DNA from: G963665495 sp963665495
GTDB taxonomy: Bacteria > Desulfobacterota > Desulfovibrionia > Desulfovibrionales > Desulfovibrionaceae
Assembly: GCA_963665495.1 (NCBI GenBank)
Contig: OY762289.1
Span: forward strand, 3,038,001 to 3,102,000
Direction of reading: 5' to 3'
Length of the DNA stretch: 64,000 nucleotides
Each line of letters starts with the position of its first letter. Position 1 is the first letter of the stretch. The notes beneath the pieces were generated by a model. The model ran no database searches. It saw nothing but the letters and a program-made list of their open reading frames with translations, and was not told the DNA's origin. Of this stretch, positions 9,921 through 18,540 are shown piece after piece. The position numbers and the translations under genes are program-made.

Positions 9921-10391
9921 TTAGCTGTTCATTTTTTCCGCTGCGGCTTGCACTGCGTCGACAATCTTTTGATAGCCGGTACAACGGCACAGATTTCCGG
10001 AAAGCCCTTCGCGAATCTCTTCTCTGCTCGGATCCGGATGTTCCTTGAGAAAAGCGGTGGCGGAAAGGACCATGCCCGCGGTACAGAAACCGCACTGAAT
10101 GGCGCCGTTGGTGACAAAGGCTTCCTGCAGTACGGAGGGATTTTCACGGGAACCGAGTCCCTTGACCGTGACAATGTCGGCGCCATCCGCGGACGGTGCC
10201 AGTACCAGGCAACTGTTGACGGCCTTGCCGTTCATGATGACAGTGCAGGCGCCGCAATCGCCGTCGCTGCAACCATCCTTGACCTCTTTGGCCTTGGCAC
10301 CGCCACGGAGAGCGCTCAGCAGGGTTTGAGTGGGCTTTACGTCCAAAGTTTTAGGTTCGCCGTTCAAAGTTATATTGATGCGTATGCTCAT
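9921..10391 (-). CDS. Xanthine dehydrogenase family 2Fe-2S subunit
   Basis: The 156-aa electron-transfer subunit carries two [2Fe-2S] clusters. The plant-ferredoxin-type cluster uses C41, C46, C49 and C61 (CSDGDCGAC). The helical-domain cluster uses C100, C103, C135 and C137 (CGFC and CRC). ATG 10391 lies eight bases after AAGGAG; a GTG two codons earlier would be too close. It is the middle gene of the FAD, Fe-S, Mo subunit trio. All eight ligands are present, so the subunit should be functional. Confidence 0.94.
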   Translation of the reverse strand: MSIRINITLNGEPKTLDVKPTQTLLSALRGGAKAKEVKDGCSDGDCGACTVIMNGKAVNSCLVLAPSADGADIVTVKGLGSRENPSVLQEAFVTNGAIQCGFCTAGMVLSATAFLKEHPDPSREEIREGLSGNLCRCTGYQKIVDAVQAAAEKMNS

Positions 10392-10403
10392 GATCACTTC
10401 TCC

Positions 10404-11258
10404 TTATGCGAAAGCGTCCGTTAAAGCCCTGGCCAGAATGTTGGCCGCAACATAACGCCGGTACTCACCGGAACCGCGGATATCGCTGATGGGTGAAATA
10501 TCTTCTTGAACGGCCTTTTTGCAGTCCGCCACAAACACGTCGCCGTAGGAGGCGCCTTTGGCCTTTTTCTCAACGGAACAGGCACGCAGAGGTACCGGCC
10601 CCACCGCACCGAAAGCCACTGCCAGATCAGCACAGGCGTTACCGTCTTTTTTCAACAGGACTGCCATGTTCACCACGGAGATGGCGGCGCCGTCGCGCTG
10701 TCCGACTTTGGCGAACCTGGACCAGCTGCCGGGCTCGGGAACGGAAAAACTGAAGCCGGTAATAAGCTCGCCTTCTTTGATGGCGGTTTTTTTGTATGCG
10801 AGAAAAAATTCACTCAAAGGCAGCTCTCTGGTGGAACCGTCAATAGCCAGAAAATGCACTGTGGCGCCGAGCACCAGAAGAGCCGGAGCAGTATCCGCGC
10901 TGGGAGAGGCATTGGCGATATTGCCACCGATGGTGGCTCTGTTCCTTGTGAGCGGAGAGCCGAGACTTTTTGCCGCACTGGCCAGTACGGGGCAATCAGC
11001 GGTAATGATCTCATTGGAAAGCAGCTCCGCCATGGTCATTGCCGCGCCGACCATAATACGGCCATCGACCTTGGTTACCCGCTTGAAGGAATCCACTTGC
11101 GAAATATCTAAAATGGCCGCCGGGTAGGGCGTACCCCGTCGAGCCTGGGGAATAAAATCAGTGGTACCTGCCACAGTTTGAAACCCCGCTGGAAGCTGCC
11201 CCAGCACACTGGTCAATTCGTCAAAAGACCGAGGCTGAAAGTATTTGACTTCACACAC
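10404..11258 (-). CDS. Xanthine dehydrogenase family FAD-binding subunit
   Basis: The 284-aa flavoprotein subunit starts with GTG at 11258, eight bases after an AAGGAG ribosome site. FAD motifs are VAGTTDFIPQ near residue 29, with T in place of the more usual second G, and ATIGGNIANASPSADTAPAL near 108-127. The C-terminal part matches the CO dehydrogenase flavoprotein C-terminal domain. It is the first gene of the hydroxylase operon after a 592-base spacer that carries candidate operators. It is paralogous to the partial subunit at the left edge of the window. Confidence 0.92.
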   Translation of the reverse strand: MCEVKYFQPRSFDELTSVLGQLPAGFQTVAGTTDFIPQARRGTPYPAAILDISQVDSFKRVTKVDGRIMVGAAMTMAELLSNEIITADCPVLASAAKSLGSPLTRNRATIGGNIANASPSADTAPALLVLGATVHFLAIDGSTRELPLSEFFLAYKKTAIKEGELITGFSFSVPEPGSWSRFAKVGQRDGAAISVVNMAVLLKKDGNACADLAVAFGAVGPVPLRACSVEKKAKGASYGDVFVADCKKAVQEDISPISDIRGSGEYRRYVAANILARALTDAFA

Positions 11259-11424
11259 TTTTTTTCTCCTTAATACACGTTAGCGCTCTGGGCCTTTTTT
11301 CTTCACATCTTTTGCAGCGCCAGAAAAATGCCTGGCGACCTACCCAGTATTTCCATGATCAGCCGGATGAAATTCACCCACATCAAACAGAGCACCCGAA
11401 CATTGAAATTCACAATAAACGAAA

Positions 11425-11441
11425 GTTTATTATTTGTGAAC
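11425..11441. promoter_or_regulatory. Candidate 17-bp operator, GTTTATTATTTGTGAAC
   Basis: This matches the near-perfect palindrome at 17253-17269 at 14 of 17 positions. It is also the right arm of a larger inverted repeat whose left arm TTCACAATAAAC lies at 11409-11420. It is about 170 bases upstream of the hydroxylase operon start. Binding by an XRE-cupin regulator is inferred. Confidence 0.5.
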
Positions 11442-11714
11442 TATTTTCTCCGCCATTATCTGGCTTCTTTTTCTTTTACACCTGCCATTTGTCCTTAGAG
11501 GAAAAAACACGAACCTCGCCAGAGCTACTTACGGATGCCGGCGGAGTTCCGGCAGATCTTCAGACATTCTCAGCATAAAAGCGTAGTTCATTTGCACTGC
11601 TCTCATCGAAGATTTTTCAGTTGCAACAGACACTACAGCCTGTTCCGAACCTGACAGAGCGGCAACCAGCTTCACTTCACTAAGGGTTTCCCACTGCGTT
11701 TTCCGAGTCTTTTT

Positions 11715-11755
11715 GTTCACTATTCTAAAACTTTTTAAGTTCACTATTAAAAACT
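11715..11755. promoter_or_regulatory. Two direct copies of GTTCACTATT, 24 bases apart
   Basis: Identical decamers start at 11715 and 11739. The first extends to GTTCACTATTCTAAAAC, which matches the 17-bp palindrome consensus at about 13 positions; the second is mainly a half site. A further GTGAAC half site in inverted orientation lies at 11762. They sit upstream of the hydroxylase operon and may be regulator sites. Confidence 0.45.
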
Positions 11756-11850
11756 CTTTCGGTGAACTCGCGTCGCAGGTCGAAGCAGTCAGAAGCAGCA
11801 TTCAGTATCAATAAGAAAATGAGTTAGTTAAGCAAACCGAAAGGAAACCG

Positions 11851-12549
11851 TCATCCCAGGTAACATTCTTTCACAAGATCGTTAGATAACAGCTCTTCCT
11901 TGCTGCCAGATGCGTAAATGGCCCCTTTCTGCAGGACATAGCCCCGATCGGAAACTTCCAGCGCCTTACCGGCATTCTGTTCGGAAAGCAGAATTGTCGT
12001 GCCCTGCGCCCGTATTTTCAGAATGGTGTCATAAAAAGCCTCCACCAGCATGGGAGCCAGTCCGAACGAAGGCTCGTCCAGGATCAGCAGCTTGGGCCGC
12101 TGCATCAGCGCTCTGGAGATGGACACCATGGCCTGTTCACCCCCGGAGAGCGTTCCGGCCGGCTGCCGAATACGTTCTTTCAAAACCGGGAACAGGCTGA
12201 AGACCTCTTCTTTGAGCTCCTCCACAGCGGAATCATCGCTGCCGATACCGATGACAAGATTCTCCTCGACGCTCATCTTGGGGAACAACCGCCTGCCTTC
12301 AGGAGCAACGGAAATACCCCTGCGAACTATATCATACGTTTTAAGGCTGGAAATCTCGTCATCTTCTAAAGTAATATGTCCGGAATCCACCTTTACAAGT
12401 CCCAGGATCGTTTTAACCATGGTGCTTTTTCCTGCGCCGTTGGAACCCAGCAGACAAACCACCTCGCCCCGCTCCACTGTCAGGTCGACATGATCAAGCA
12501 TCCTTATTTTTCCGTAACTCGTACAAACGGATTTAAGCTCAAGCAGCAT
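11851..12549 (-). CDS. LivF-type ABC transporter ATP-binding protein
   Basis: The 232-aa cytoplasmic ATPase belongs to a hydrophobic/branched-chain amino-acid type (HAAT) importer. It has Walker A GSNGAGKST (35-43), the signature LSGGEQ, and Walker B LLILDEPSFGL. The LivF-specific order (SFGLAP after Walker B) separates it from LivG. Its start overlaps the 3' end of livG by 11 bases, which suggests translational coupling. It is the last gene of the importer operon. Confidence 0.93.
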   Translation of the reverse strand: MLLELKSVCTSYGKIRMLDHVDLTVERGEVVCLLGSNGAGKSTMVKTILGLVKVDSGHITLEDDEISSLKTYDIVRRGISVAPEGRRLFPKMSVEENLVIGIGSDDSAVEELKEEVFSLFPVLKERIRQPAGTLSGGEQAMVSISRALMQRPKLLILDEPSFGLAPMLVEAFYDTILKIRAQGTTILLSEQNAGKALEVSDRGYVLQKGAIYASGSKEELLSNDLVKECYLG

Positions 12550-13342
12550 TGCATCCCCCTAAGTAAGCGGCGACGACATCCTTGTTGTTTTTGATCTCAT
12601 CAAACGTGCCTTCCGCAATCTTTTCTCCGAAGTTCAGAATCGCGACCCGTTCGGCTATGCCGGAAATAACTGTCATGTCGTGTTCGATCAGCAGAACGCT
12701 CATTTTCGGGTAACGTCTCTGCATTTTGGTAATGTCGTCCATCAACTGGCGCGTCTCCGAGGGATCCATGCCGGCCGCGGGTTCGTCGAGCAGCAGGAGT
12801 TTCGGATGGGCCAGAATCGCGCGGGATATTTCCACCCGCCGTCTGTCCACCAGAGAAAGTTCGCTTACCCTGCGGTTATGATCAGAGGCCAGGCCTTGAT
12901 CGAACTTTCCGACCGTATCCAGGGCTTCTTCCGCTTTTGCGGCAAAGTCGGCCTTCACTTTGTTGTATTGAAACAGCGTCTGAAAAAGCCCCGGCCGCGG
13001 GCGCATGTAGGTGCCGAGCAGCAGATTTTCCAGAATGGACATCGAATCCCAGAGCCTGCAGGCCTGAAAGGTTCTCACGGTGCCCTCCTGGGCGATCTGG
13101 GCGGGCGATTTGCCCACCTGTGATGCGCCATGCATCAGGATTTCGCCTTCCGTCGGGCGATAAATACCGGTCAGCATATTGAAAAAAGTCGTCTTGCCGG
13201 CGCCGTTGGGGCCGATCAGACCGAAAATCTGCCCTTCCTGAATGGCGACATCCACGCTGTTCAAGGCTCGCAATCCGCCGAACTGCATGGTCAAGGACCG
13301 CGTTTCGAGCAGAATTTTGGTTTCACAGTTGCACGCACACAT
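12539..13342 (-). CDS. LivG-type ABC transporter ATP-binding protein
   Basis: The 267-aa ATPase pairs with the LivF subunit. Walker A GPNGAGKTT lies at 44-52, the family loop STxxNxLLG appears as SILENLLLG, and the C-terminal extension FNFGEKIAEGTFDEI is typical of LivG. The N-terminus carries an unusual cysteine-rich start, MCACNCET. The ribosome site AAGGGG precedes the ATG. Tight packing with livM and livF indicates one mRNA. Confidence 0.93.
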   Translation of the reverse strand: MCACNCETKILLETRSLTMQFGGLRALNSVDVAIQEGQIFGLIGPNGAGKTTFFNMLTGIYRPTEGEILMHGASQVGKSPAQIAQEGTVRTFQACRLWDSMSILENLLLGTYMRPRPGLFQTLFQYNKVKADFAAKAEEALDTVGKFDQGLASDHNRRVSELSLVDRRRVEISRAILAHPKLLLLDEPAAGMDPSETRQLMDDITKMQRRYPKMSVLLIEHDMTVISGIAERVAILNFGEKIAEGTFDEIKNNKDVVAAYLGGCNAA

Positions 13343-13345
13343 AAC

Positions 13346-14497
13346 TTACCCCTTCAATTTCAATGAAAACACTCTGGTCTTGGCAGGAATGATTCCCTGG
13401 GGACGGAAAATCAGCATCAGGATCAGGACCAGCCCGTACGAGAGCATTCTGTAATCGTCCAGCGCACGTAGTTTTTCCGGAATGATGATCAGCAGCAGCG
13501 TCCCCACAAGCACGCCCGCGATGTTGTCCATGCCGCCGAGAATGACCATGCAGACCATCAGCAGGCCGACCTGGAAACTCATGTTTTCGGTGGACATGAA
13601 ACCGATGAAGTGCGCGTATAATGCGCCGGCAGCTCCGGCGAACACCGAGCCGAAGACAAAGGCTTCCAGCTTCGAACGACTCAACGAAAGGCCGTAGCAG
13701 CGGGAGGAAATCTCGTCGTCGCGGATGGCGTTCCAGGCCAGGCCGAACCAGGAATTCTGCAGGCGGCGGGCTGCGATGATGGCCAGGCCGAGGAAAACGA
13801 GCACCATATAGCAATAGGTGACGACACCGGGAACGACCAGGCCGCCGATGGTGATTTTCTGTCCGATGGGCAGTCCCAGGAACCAGGGTTTGGAAATATC
13901 CGGGACACCGTCAGGTCCGCCCGTCCATTCGAAGTTCATGACCAGCAGAAAGCTGATGTAGGCGACTGCGATGGTGACCAGCGAAAGATGATATTCGCGC
14001 GTCTTCAGCGTGGGCAAGCCCATAAGCAGACCGAATATCCCGGCAGTGGCCATGCCCGCGGGAAGGCTGATCCAAAAGGAGACGCCGAAATGGGTACCGA
14101 GCAGCGCGGATGTGTAGGCCCCGATGCCGAAAAAAGCTCCCTGGGCAAAGTTGACCATTCCGGTACTGCCCACCTGAATATTCAGTCCGAGCGTTGCAAT
14201 GCAATAGATGCAGGCCATGGTGAAAATATGAATGACGTACGGATTGCCCAGAAAAAACAAGGGAGTGGCCAGCACCATCAGGACAGCCACCAGGGCGAAC
14301 TGTTTCGTGTGCGCCGTTATGGACTCCAGGGCGTTGTGCCAGAAGCCGGACTTCACCGCAGCCAGGGTCAGAATCACATACAAAGCCAGCAGACTGAGGC
14401 TTATGGGCAGGGCGTCAACCGCCAGAAAAGCGACCACGGCCACATACCCGCAAAGCAGAAGAGTCAGCCCCGGCATGAGAGAAGATTGTGTTTTCAT
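13346..14497 (-). CDS. LivM-type ABC transporter permease
   Basis: The 383-aa inner-membrane permease has about ten hydrophobic segments and the conserved GLNIQVGSTGMVNFAQGAFF motif region near residue 125, typical of LivM. The start is placed at ATG 14497 (MKTQSSLM) because CTGGAG lies eight bases upstream; an in-frame ATG 24 bases earlier overlaps that site. It lies between livH and livG with short spacers. The importer substrate is probably the compound processed by the downstream amidohydrolases, but this is inferred from position. Confidence 0.9.
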   Translation of the reverse strand: MKTQSSLMPGLTLLLCGYVAVVAFLAVDALPISLSLLALYVILTLAAVKSGFWHNALESITAHTKQFALVAVLMVLATPLFFLGNPYVIHIFTMACIYCIATLGLNIQVGSTGMVNFAQGAFFGIGAYTSALLGTHFGVSFWISLPAGMATAGIFGLLMGLPTLKTREYHLSLVTIAVAYISFLLVMNFEWTGGPDGVPDISKPWFLGLPIGQKITIGGLVVPGVVTYCYMVLVFLGLAIIAARRLQNSWFGLAWNAIRDDEISSRCYGLSLSRSKLEAFVFGSVFAGAAGALYAHFIGFMSTENMSFQVGLLMVCMVILGGMDNIAGVLVGTLLLIIIPEKLRALDDYRMLSYGLVLILMLIFRPQGIIPAKTRVFSLKLKG

Positions 14498-14527
14498 TAC
14501 GTGTTCTCCAGTCAACAACACTTTGCG

Positions 14528-15454
14528 CTAAACTTTTTCCAGAGCCTTCTCGCCGATGATCCCCGAAGGACGCAGAACAAGGAAAACCAGCAGAATGCCG
14601 AAAGAAAAAACATCTCGAATCGCCGATCCGCCGGGAATGTACGCAGCAGCAAAAGTCTCGGTCGTGGCCATGAGAAAGCCGCCGATGATCGCTCCGTAGA
14701 TGGAACCGAGTCCTCCGACTACCGCGGCAGAAAATCCCTTGATACCCGCCATGGATCCCATGTCGTAACGGAACACCGTATAGTAGACGCCGTTCATGAA
14801 TCCCGCGATAGCAGCGAGGCTGGCGCCGATGAAAAAAGTCGTATACACGGCCCGGTCCACATTGATGCCCATCAGGGCCGCCGCTTCAAAGTCCTGCGAG
14901 ACTGCGACGATCTGGGAACCGAGTTTTGTTTTTTTCAGGAAAAGATAAATGGCGACAAATGTAACGATCGTTACGCCGAGAATAACCAGCTCGCTCACTG
15001 AGACGTACAGATCGCCCAGCATGATGCCTTCGGCGGGAAACACATCGGGAAACACCTGCGGATTCGCGCCTTGCGGATAAAACAACTTGAGCAGCTGTTC
15101 GATGATGATGCCCACGGCAATGGTGGACAGAATCGGCATAACCAAAGGCGCGTTTCGAAACGGCCTGATCGTCGTCTTTTCCACCAGAACGCCTACGAGC
15201 CCGGTAAGGCACATGGACAGAAAAAAGGTGGCGAAAGCGATGATACCGAACGTAGCCGCCCCGTATTCTCCAGCGCCCATGATCAGCGAGAACAGCCCCG
15301 CAGCAATAAATGAAGCCAGGATATAAAATGCTCCCTGGCAAAAGACCACGACATTGAGTGCCCCAAAGAACAGTGTAAAGCCGATGGCTATCAGAGAATA
15401 CTGCGCCCCGAGCATGATGGAATTCTTAATATGGAGCAATAATACCAGAGACAT
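14528..15454 (-). CDS. LivH-type ABC transporter permease
   Basis: The 308-aa inner-membrane permease has the LivH signatures GAQYSLIAIGFTLFFGALNV near the N-terminus and GxKGFSAAVVGGLGSIYGAI near residue 240. It begins seven bases after AAGGAGTA. It is the second gene of the importer operon, 79 bases after the binding-protein gene. Length is typical. Confidence 0.93.
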   Translation of the reverse strand: MSLVLLLHIKNSIMLGAQYSLIAIGFTLFFGALNVVVFCQGAFYILASFIAAGLFSLIMGAGEYGAATFGIIAFATFFLSMCLTGLVGVLVEKTTIRPFRNAPLVMPILSTIAVGIIIEQLLKLFYPQGANPQVFPDVFPAEGIMLGDLYVSVSELVILGVTIVTFVAIYLFLKKTKLGSQIVAVSQDFEAAALMGINVDRAVYTTFFIGASLAAIAGFMNGVYYTVFRYDMGSMAGIKGFSAAVVGGLGSIYGAIIGGFLMATTETFAAAYIPGGSAIRDVFSFGILLVFLVLRPSGIIGEKALEKV

Positions 15455-15533
15455 TGATGTACTCCTTCAAATCGAGAAGTGGCGCCGGCCCGCAGGAAAA
15501 CGGACCGGCGCTCTAAAAGGAAACCGACCCTGA

Positions 15534-16694
15534 CTATTTCAGGCCGGGAAGCTTTCTTTTTCCGCTGTTGTAGAGGGACTTATCCCATTCCACCCAGTTA
15601 CCGTCCTGGCTGACCATGATGGTCATATCAACCAGTGTGGTCTGGCCGGTCTCGTCAAAGGTGTATTCGCCGAGCAGGCCGTTGTATTTGATGTTACGGA
15701 TGGCTTCAGCAACTTTCTCGCGATCAGGACCCGCCGTCTTCAGAGCGGCCAGGATGATGTTTGCTGCATCGTAGGAGTACTTGCCGTACGCGCCCATGGG
15801 TTCGGAGTACTTCTGCGCATCGTATGCGGCAACGAAGTCGTTCCAGCCTGCAACCTTGTCGGAATCACCGGGTTTAACGATGACAGTGCCCTCTGCGGTC
15901 TTGCCGGCAACTTCATTGAACTTCTCGTCTGCGATCCCGGAAATACCGCAGAACAAAGCGTTCTTCAGGCCGATTTTGGCCATCTGCAAGCGCAGCAGAG
16001 CGGCTTCGGTAACAACACCGCCGTAGTAGACAGCCTGCGGGTGCGTGGACAGGGTCTTGGCCAGCACAGGCATCATGTCTTTTTCACCAACATTAATGGC
16101 GTCGGTGGACAGGATTTCAGCGCCGTTGGCCTTCAAAGAGCTCTCCATGTAGACCTTGCAGTCATCGCCGTAAGCGGAGTTGTCGTGAATCACGGCAAAC
16201 TTTTTGTAGCCTTTCTCATTCAGGAAGTCGGCCAGGTAGATGTTCTCGGCATCCAGCTTAGGACATACGCGCGTAATTTCCGGATACATCTTGCCGTACT
16301 TGTTGGTCAGGTCGACGCCGATGGCACCCCAGATAACCAGGGCCATCTTGTTTTCATGGAAAATCGGAATTGTTGCGCGCGCCACAGGGCTGTTCCAGTG
16401 ACCGGTAGCCGCAACAATGGAAGAATCGGAAACGATCTTGTTCGCGGCATTTGCGCCGGTTGCGGGATCGGACGCGTCATCCAGGGCAACAGCCTCCAGC
16501 GTGTAGGGGAATTCCCCGGATTCGTTTGCGAGTTTGATAGCCAGATCAAAAGCGTTTTTGGCTCCAACACCCTGGGCCGCGTTTGCTCCTGTCATCGGGC
16601 CGATGAATGCGATTTTCACCACATCTTTTGCCATTACAGTGGAAGGCATCATTAATAATGCCGCCAGGATGATTGCACTAATTACTCTACTCAT
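15534..16694 (-). CDS. LivK-type periplasmic substrate-binding protein
   Basis: This is a 386-aa exported binding protein with a signal peptide of about 22 residues (cleavage after STVMA). The mature part begins VKIAFIGPMTGANAAQGVGA, the standard opening of HAAT binding proteins, and forms a two-lobed Venus-flytrap fold. ATG 16694 is used, with AAGGTGG upstream; the in-frame GTG three codons earlier lies within that site. It heads the importer operon and is preceded by a sigma-54 promoter (16793-16808) and a palindrome (16749-16765). The ligand is unknown; HAAT relatives carry amino acids, amides or urea. Confidence 0.92.
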   Translation of the reverse strand: MSRVISAIILAALLMMPSTVMAKDVVKIAFIGPMTGANAAQGVGAKNAFDLAIKLANESGEFPYTLEAVALDDASDPATGANAANKIVSDSSIVAATGHWNSPVARATIPIFHENKMALVIWGAIGVDLTNKYGKMYPEITRVCPKLDAENIYLADFLNEKGYKKFAVIHDNSAYGDDCKVYMESSLKANGAEILSTDAINVGEKDMMPVLAKTLSTHPQAVYYGGVVTEAALLRLQMAKIGLKNALFCGISGIADEKFNEVAGKTAEGTVIVKPGDSDKVAGWNDFVAAYDAQKYSEPMGAYGKYSYDAANIILAALKTAGPDREKVAEAIRNIKYNGLLGEYTFDETGQTTLVDMTIMVSQDGNWVEWDKSLYNSGKRKLPGLK

Positions 16695-16748
16695 CGCTAC
16701 CACCTTGCAGTCAAAGTTTAGTTGTTAAGGACTTTTTCACTACGTAAA

Positions 16749-16765
16749 GTTTATAAATAGTGAAT
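16749..16765. promoter_or_regulatory. Candidate 17-bp operator in the livK leader
   Basis: Read on the minus strand this is ATTCACTATTTATAAAC, two changes from GTTCACTATTTATGAAC. It lies between the sigma-54 -12 element and the livK start, so a bound protein would be placed to block early elongation or initiation. A repressor role is inferred. Confidence 0.45.
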
Positions 16766-16792
16766 AAACTTCCCGCATACCGCTCGAGCCGA

Positions 16793-16808
16793 AGCAAACA
16801 AACCGCCA
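16793..16808 (-). promoter_or_regulatory. Sigma-54 promoter, TGGCGGTTTGTTTGCT
   Basis: The -24 GG and -12 GC are separated by exactly 10 bases, and the -12 element is TTTGCT. It lies about 100 bases upstream of the livK-type start in the right orientation. An enhancer-binding activator would be required; the one encoded at 35493-37484 is a candidate. Confidence 0.6.
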
Positions 16809-17003
16809 TTTTTTTCTCTCAATTGACAAGTTTGTAAAAAAAATTTCACCTTGGCTCAACAAAATTGAAATCAAATTTAGCCCCCCAAGTCAAGTACTAT
16901 TCGTAATTTCAATAAAAAATGGCTTTTACATCCAAGATATTCCGATAGCTTACCCCTATCATCACGAATATCACCAAAATAGATATCGTAAACCCGCCCA
17001 GGC

Positions 17004-17073
17004 GTTCACAAATTGCAATGTTTACTATTTATGAATTATTCGTTTGACAGAACAATGTTTACTACCTATCAAC
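17004..17073. promoter_or_regulatory. Cluster of candidate operators (17004, 17020-17036, 17057-17073)
   Basis: GTTTACTATTTATGAAT (17020) and GTTTACTACCTATCAAC (17057) both fit the 17-bp palindrome family. GTTCACAAAT at 17004 is a half site like that at 11425 read in reverse. The spacing between the two full sites is 37 bases. They lie between two divergent promoters. Confidence 0.5.
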
Positions 17074-17252
17074 AAAATCAGCTCTCAAAGAGCAATCTCC
17101 AAAACCCTATGCCTTGGCAGTATCCGGAGCATAAAAATATAACTATCTTATTTTACACATTTTTTAAAAAGAACGACAACGTGTCATGCCTATTTTTTCA
17201 CCATATGGCTCCTTGAATCTGATTTCACTCCACACGAACAATAATGATTACT

Positions 17253-17269
17253 GTTCATTATCTATGAAC
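17253..17269. promoter_or_regulatory. Near-perfect 17-bp palindrome GTTCATTATCTATGAAC
   Basis: The arms GTTCAT and ATGAAC are perfect inverted repeats around a five-base centre. It is the most symmetrical member of the family and gives the consensus. It lies 362 bases upstream of the aspartate racemase start. Confidence 0.5.
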
Positions 17270-17630
17270 AATCCCTTTCGGATCCCTTTTCACCAACAAA
17301 TAACGCGCAATGCAGCCCACGATATTCTCTTTGGCACCAATTCATTTATTATAACAATAACAGTATATTATAAAATAATAATCTCCTTTATTCAAAAAAG
17401 CACACTCCGCGCCAGCATCAAATCATACTTTTTCAACCTTCTTTTTTGCGCAGTACGTTTTCAGTCAGAATCATCCGCTCCCCCCGATTTGAAAAGCAGG
17501 GATGTCCGAGCACCCGGCAACAAGCAAAGACATCTCATAATATTAGCTAATTACATAAGAGAACGGCCATCCTTCTGCAGTGACCCCTTTACGAGAACAG
17601 GTGGAAAAACACCTTATTGCGGAGAAGAAA

Positions 17631-18371
17631 ATGCATAATGAAGAAATGAAGACCATCGGAATACTGGGGGGCATGGGCCCGATGGCCACAGTCAATCTGG
17701 CTGAAGCCATCATCCGGAACACCCTGGCGGACATCGATCAGGACCACCCCCCCATGATTGTGGACTCCAATACGCGTATCGCCGACAGAACCGCCTTCCT
17801 GCTCGGCAAATCCACCCAGGACCCGCGCGGCGAACTGATCAAGTCGGCCCAAAGGCTGGAAAAAGCCGGGGCAGGCTGCATCATCATGCCCTGCAATACG
17901 GCCCATGCATTTTATACTGATATTGCGGATGCTACCAGCGTTCCTGTTCTGCATATGATTGATGAAACCGCCAAATGGATCAAAAAATACCATCCGGATG
18001 CTATCAGGATTGGAGTACTGGCAACCCAGGGGACCTACAGTGCGGGCGTCTATAAAAACAGCCTGGAAAAGTATGATCTTGCGGAAGTAAAGCCGGATGA
18101 AGCAGGACAGAAGGAAGTGATGGGGCTCATCTATGACGGGATCAAGGCCAATAATTTCGCTTACGACTACGGCAGATACGAACAGGCTATTGAAAAACTC
18201 AAACGGGAAAACGACGTCGCGGTAGTTGTTCTGGGCTGTACGGAGCTTTCAGTGGCGCAGCACCTCCACCCCATCCAGGGCATCTTTGTGGATCCCCTGC
18301 AGGTCATCGCCCGGGCAGCCATAACCGAAGTCAAAGGACACCTGGCTCCCCTCGCAACTCTCCCTAATTAG
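17631..18371 (+). CDS. Aspartate/glutamate racemase family protein
   Basis: The 246-aa cofactor-independent racemase interconverts D- and L-aspartate or a related amino acid using two cysteines. These are C88 (MPCNTAH) and C203 (LGCTEL), and the N-terminal signature is IGILGGMGPMAT. ATG 17631 is chosen because GCGGAG precedes it by six bases; a longer frame reaches 17580. The gene is alone on the plus strand but its minus-strand neighbours include aspartase, so D-aspartate could be racemised and then deaminated to fumarate. A broad-specificity racemase, or a hydantoin racemase of the wider family, is less likely given the aspartate-racemase motifs. Confidence 0.88.
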   Translation: MHNEEMKTIGILGGMGPMATVNLAEAIIRNTLADIDQDHPPMIVDSNTRIADRTAFLLGKSTQDPRGELIKSAQRLEKAGAGCIIMPCNTAHAFYTDIADATSVPVLHMIDETAKWIKKYHPDAIRIGVLATQGTYSAGVYKNSLEKYDLAEVKPDEAGQKEVMGLIYDGIKANNFAYDYGRYEQAIEKLKRENDVAVVVLGCTELSVAQHLHPIQGIFVDPLQVIARAAITEVKGHLAPLATLPN

Positions 18372-18380
18372 AGCATCTTA

Positions 18381-18450
18381 CCCTTGAAAAGCTTTTGAAT
18401 CTCTCATTCGGCCATGCGGCATTTCAGGAATGAGCCTCCTTTCAAGGGAA
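18381..18450. other. Long imperfect hairpin downstream of the racemase gene
   Basis: CCCTTGAAA at 18381-18389 pairs with TTTCAAGGG at 18442-18450, and inside this CTCATTC pairs with GAATGAG. It starts 10 bases after the racemase stop and precedes the true terminator. It may stabilise the 3' end. Confidence 0.4.
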
Positions 18451-18486
18451 AAATACGTTTAGCGGTCTAACCTCCTTACTTGCGAT

Positions 18487-18540
18487 GCCAGAGAAGAGCC
18501 CGGGCTGCCCCGCCGCTCTTCTCTGGCAGTTTTTATTTTT
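18487..18540 (+). terminator. Rho-independent terminator of the racemase gene
   Basis: A perfect 13-bp stem (GCCAGAGAAGAGC with GCTCTTCTCTGGC) is followed by a T-rich run from 18530. It lies in the convergent gap between the racemase gene and yqeC. Confidence 0.85.

Larger units (their letters stand above)
11259..11850. other. 592-base spacer between the LIV transporter and hydroxylase operons
   Basis: No convincing gene is present; a 90-codon minus-strand frame (11529-11801) has no recognisable features. The spacer is AT-rich and holds three members of the 17-bp palindrome family (11425, 11715, 11739) and a small hairpin, CGCCAG at 11319-11324 with CTGGCG at 11332-11337. It probably contains the promoter of the minus-strand hydroxylase operon. 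Confidence 0.6.
16695..17630. other. 936-base divergent spacer between the LIV operon and aspartate racemase
   Basis: No credible gene is present; open frames here are AT-rich and featureless. The spacer holds the livK sigma-54 promoter, the palindromes at 16749, 17020, 17057 and 17253, and a half site at 17004. TTTGTAAAAAAAAT at 16831-16844 is repeated exactly at 29007-29020. It is the densest cluster of candidate regulatory sites in the window. Confidence 0.55.

Noticed and set aside
7615..10095. Longer form of the Mo subunit starting at 10095.
   Set aside because: The extra 62 residues are arginine-rich and overlap the 2Fe-2S gene in another frame; AAGGGGAG precedes 9909.
11317..11332. 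GG-N10-GC match on the minus strand upstream of the hydroxylase operon.
   Set aside because: The -12 element is CTGGC, and the match coincides with the arms of a small hairpin.
11529..11801. Minus-strand 90-codon frame in the LIV/hydroxylase spacer.
   Set aside because: It covers the direct repeats at 11715 and 11739 and has no domain or good start.
17564..17579. GG-N10-GC match (CGGCCATCCTTCTGCA) upstream of the racemase.
   Set aside because: The -12 element is TCTGC rather than TTTGC and the -24 lacks TGGC, so a chance match is likely.
17186..17638. Plus-strand 150-codon frame upstream of the racemase.
   Set aside because: AT-rich, low-complexity translation overlapping the regulatory sites and the real racemase start.
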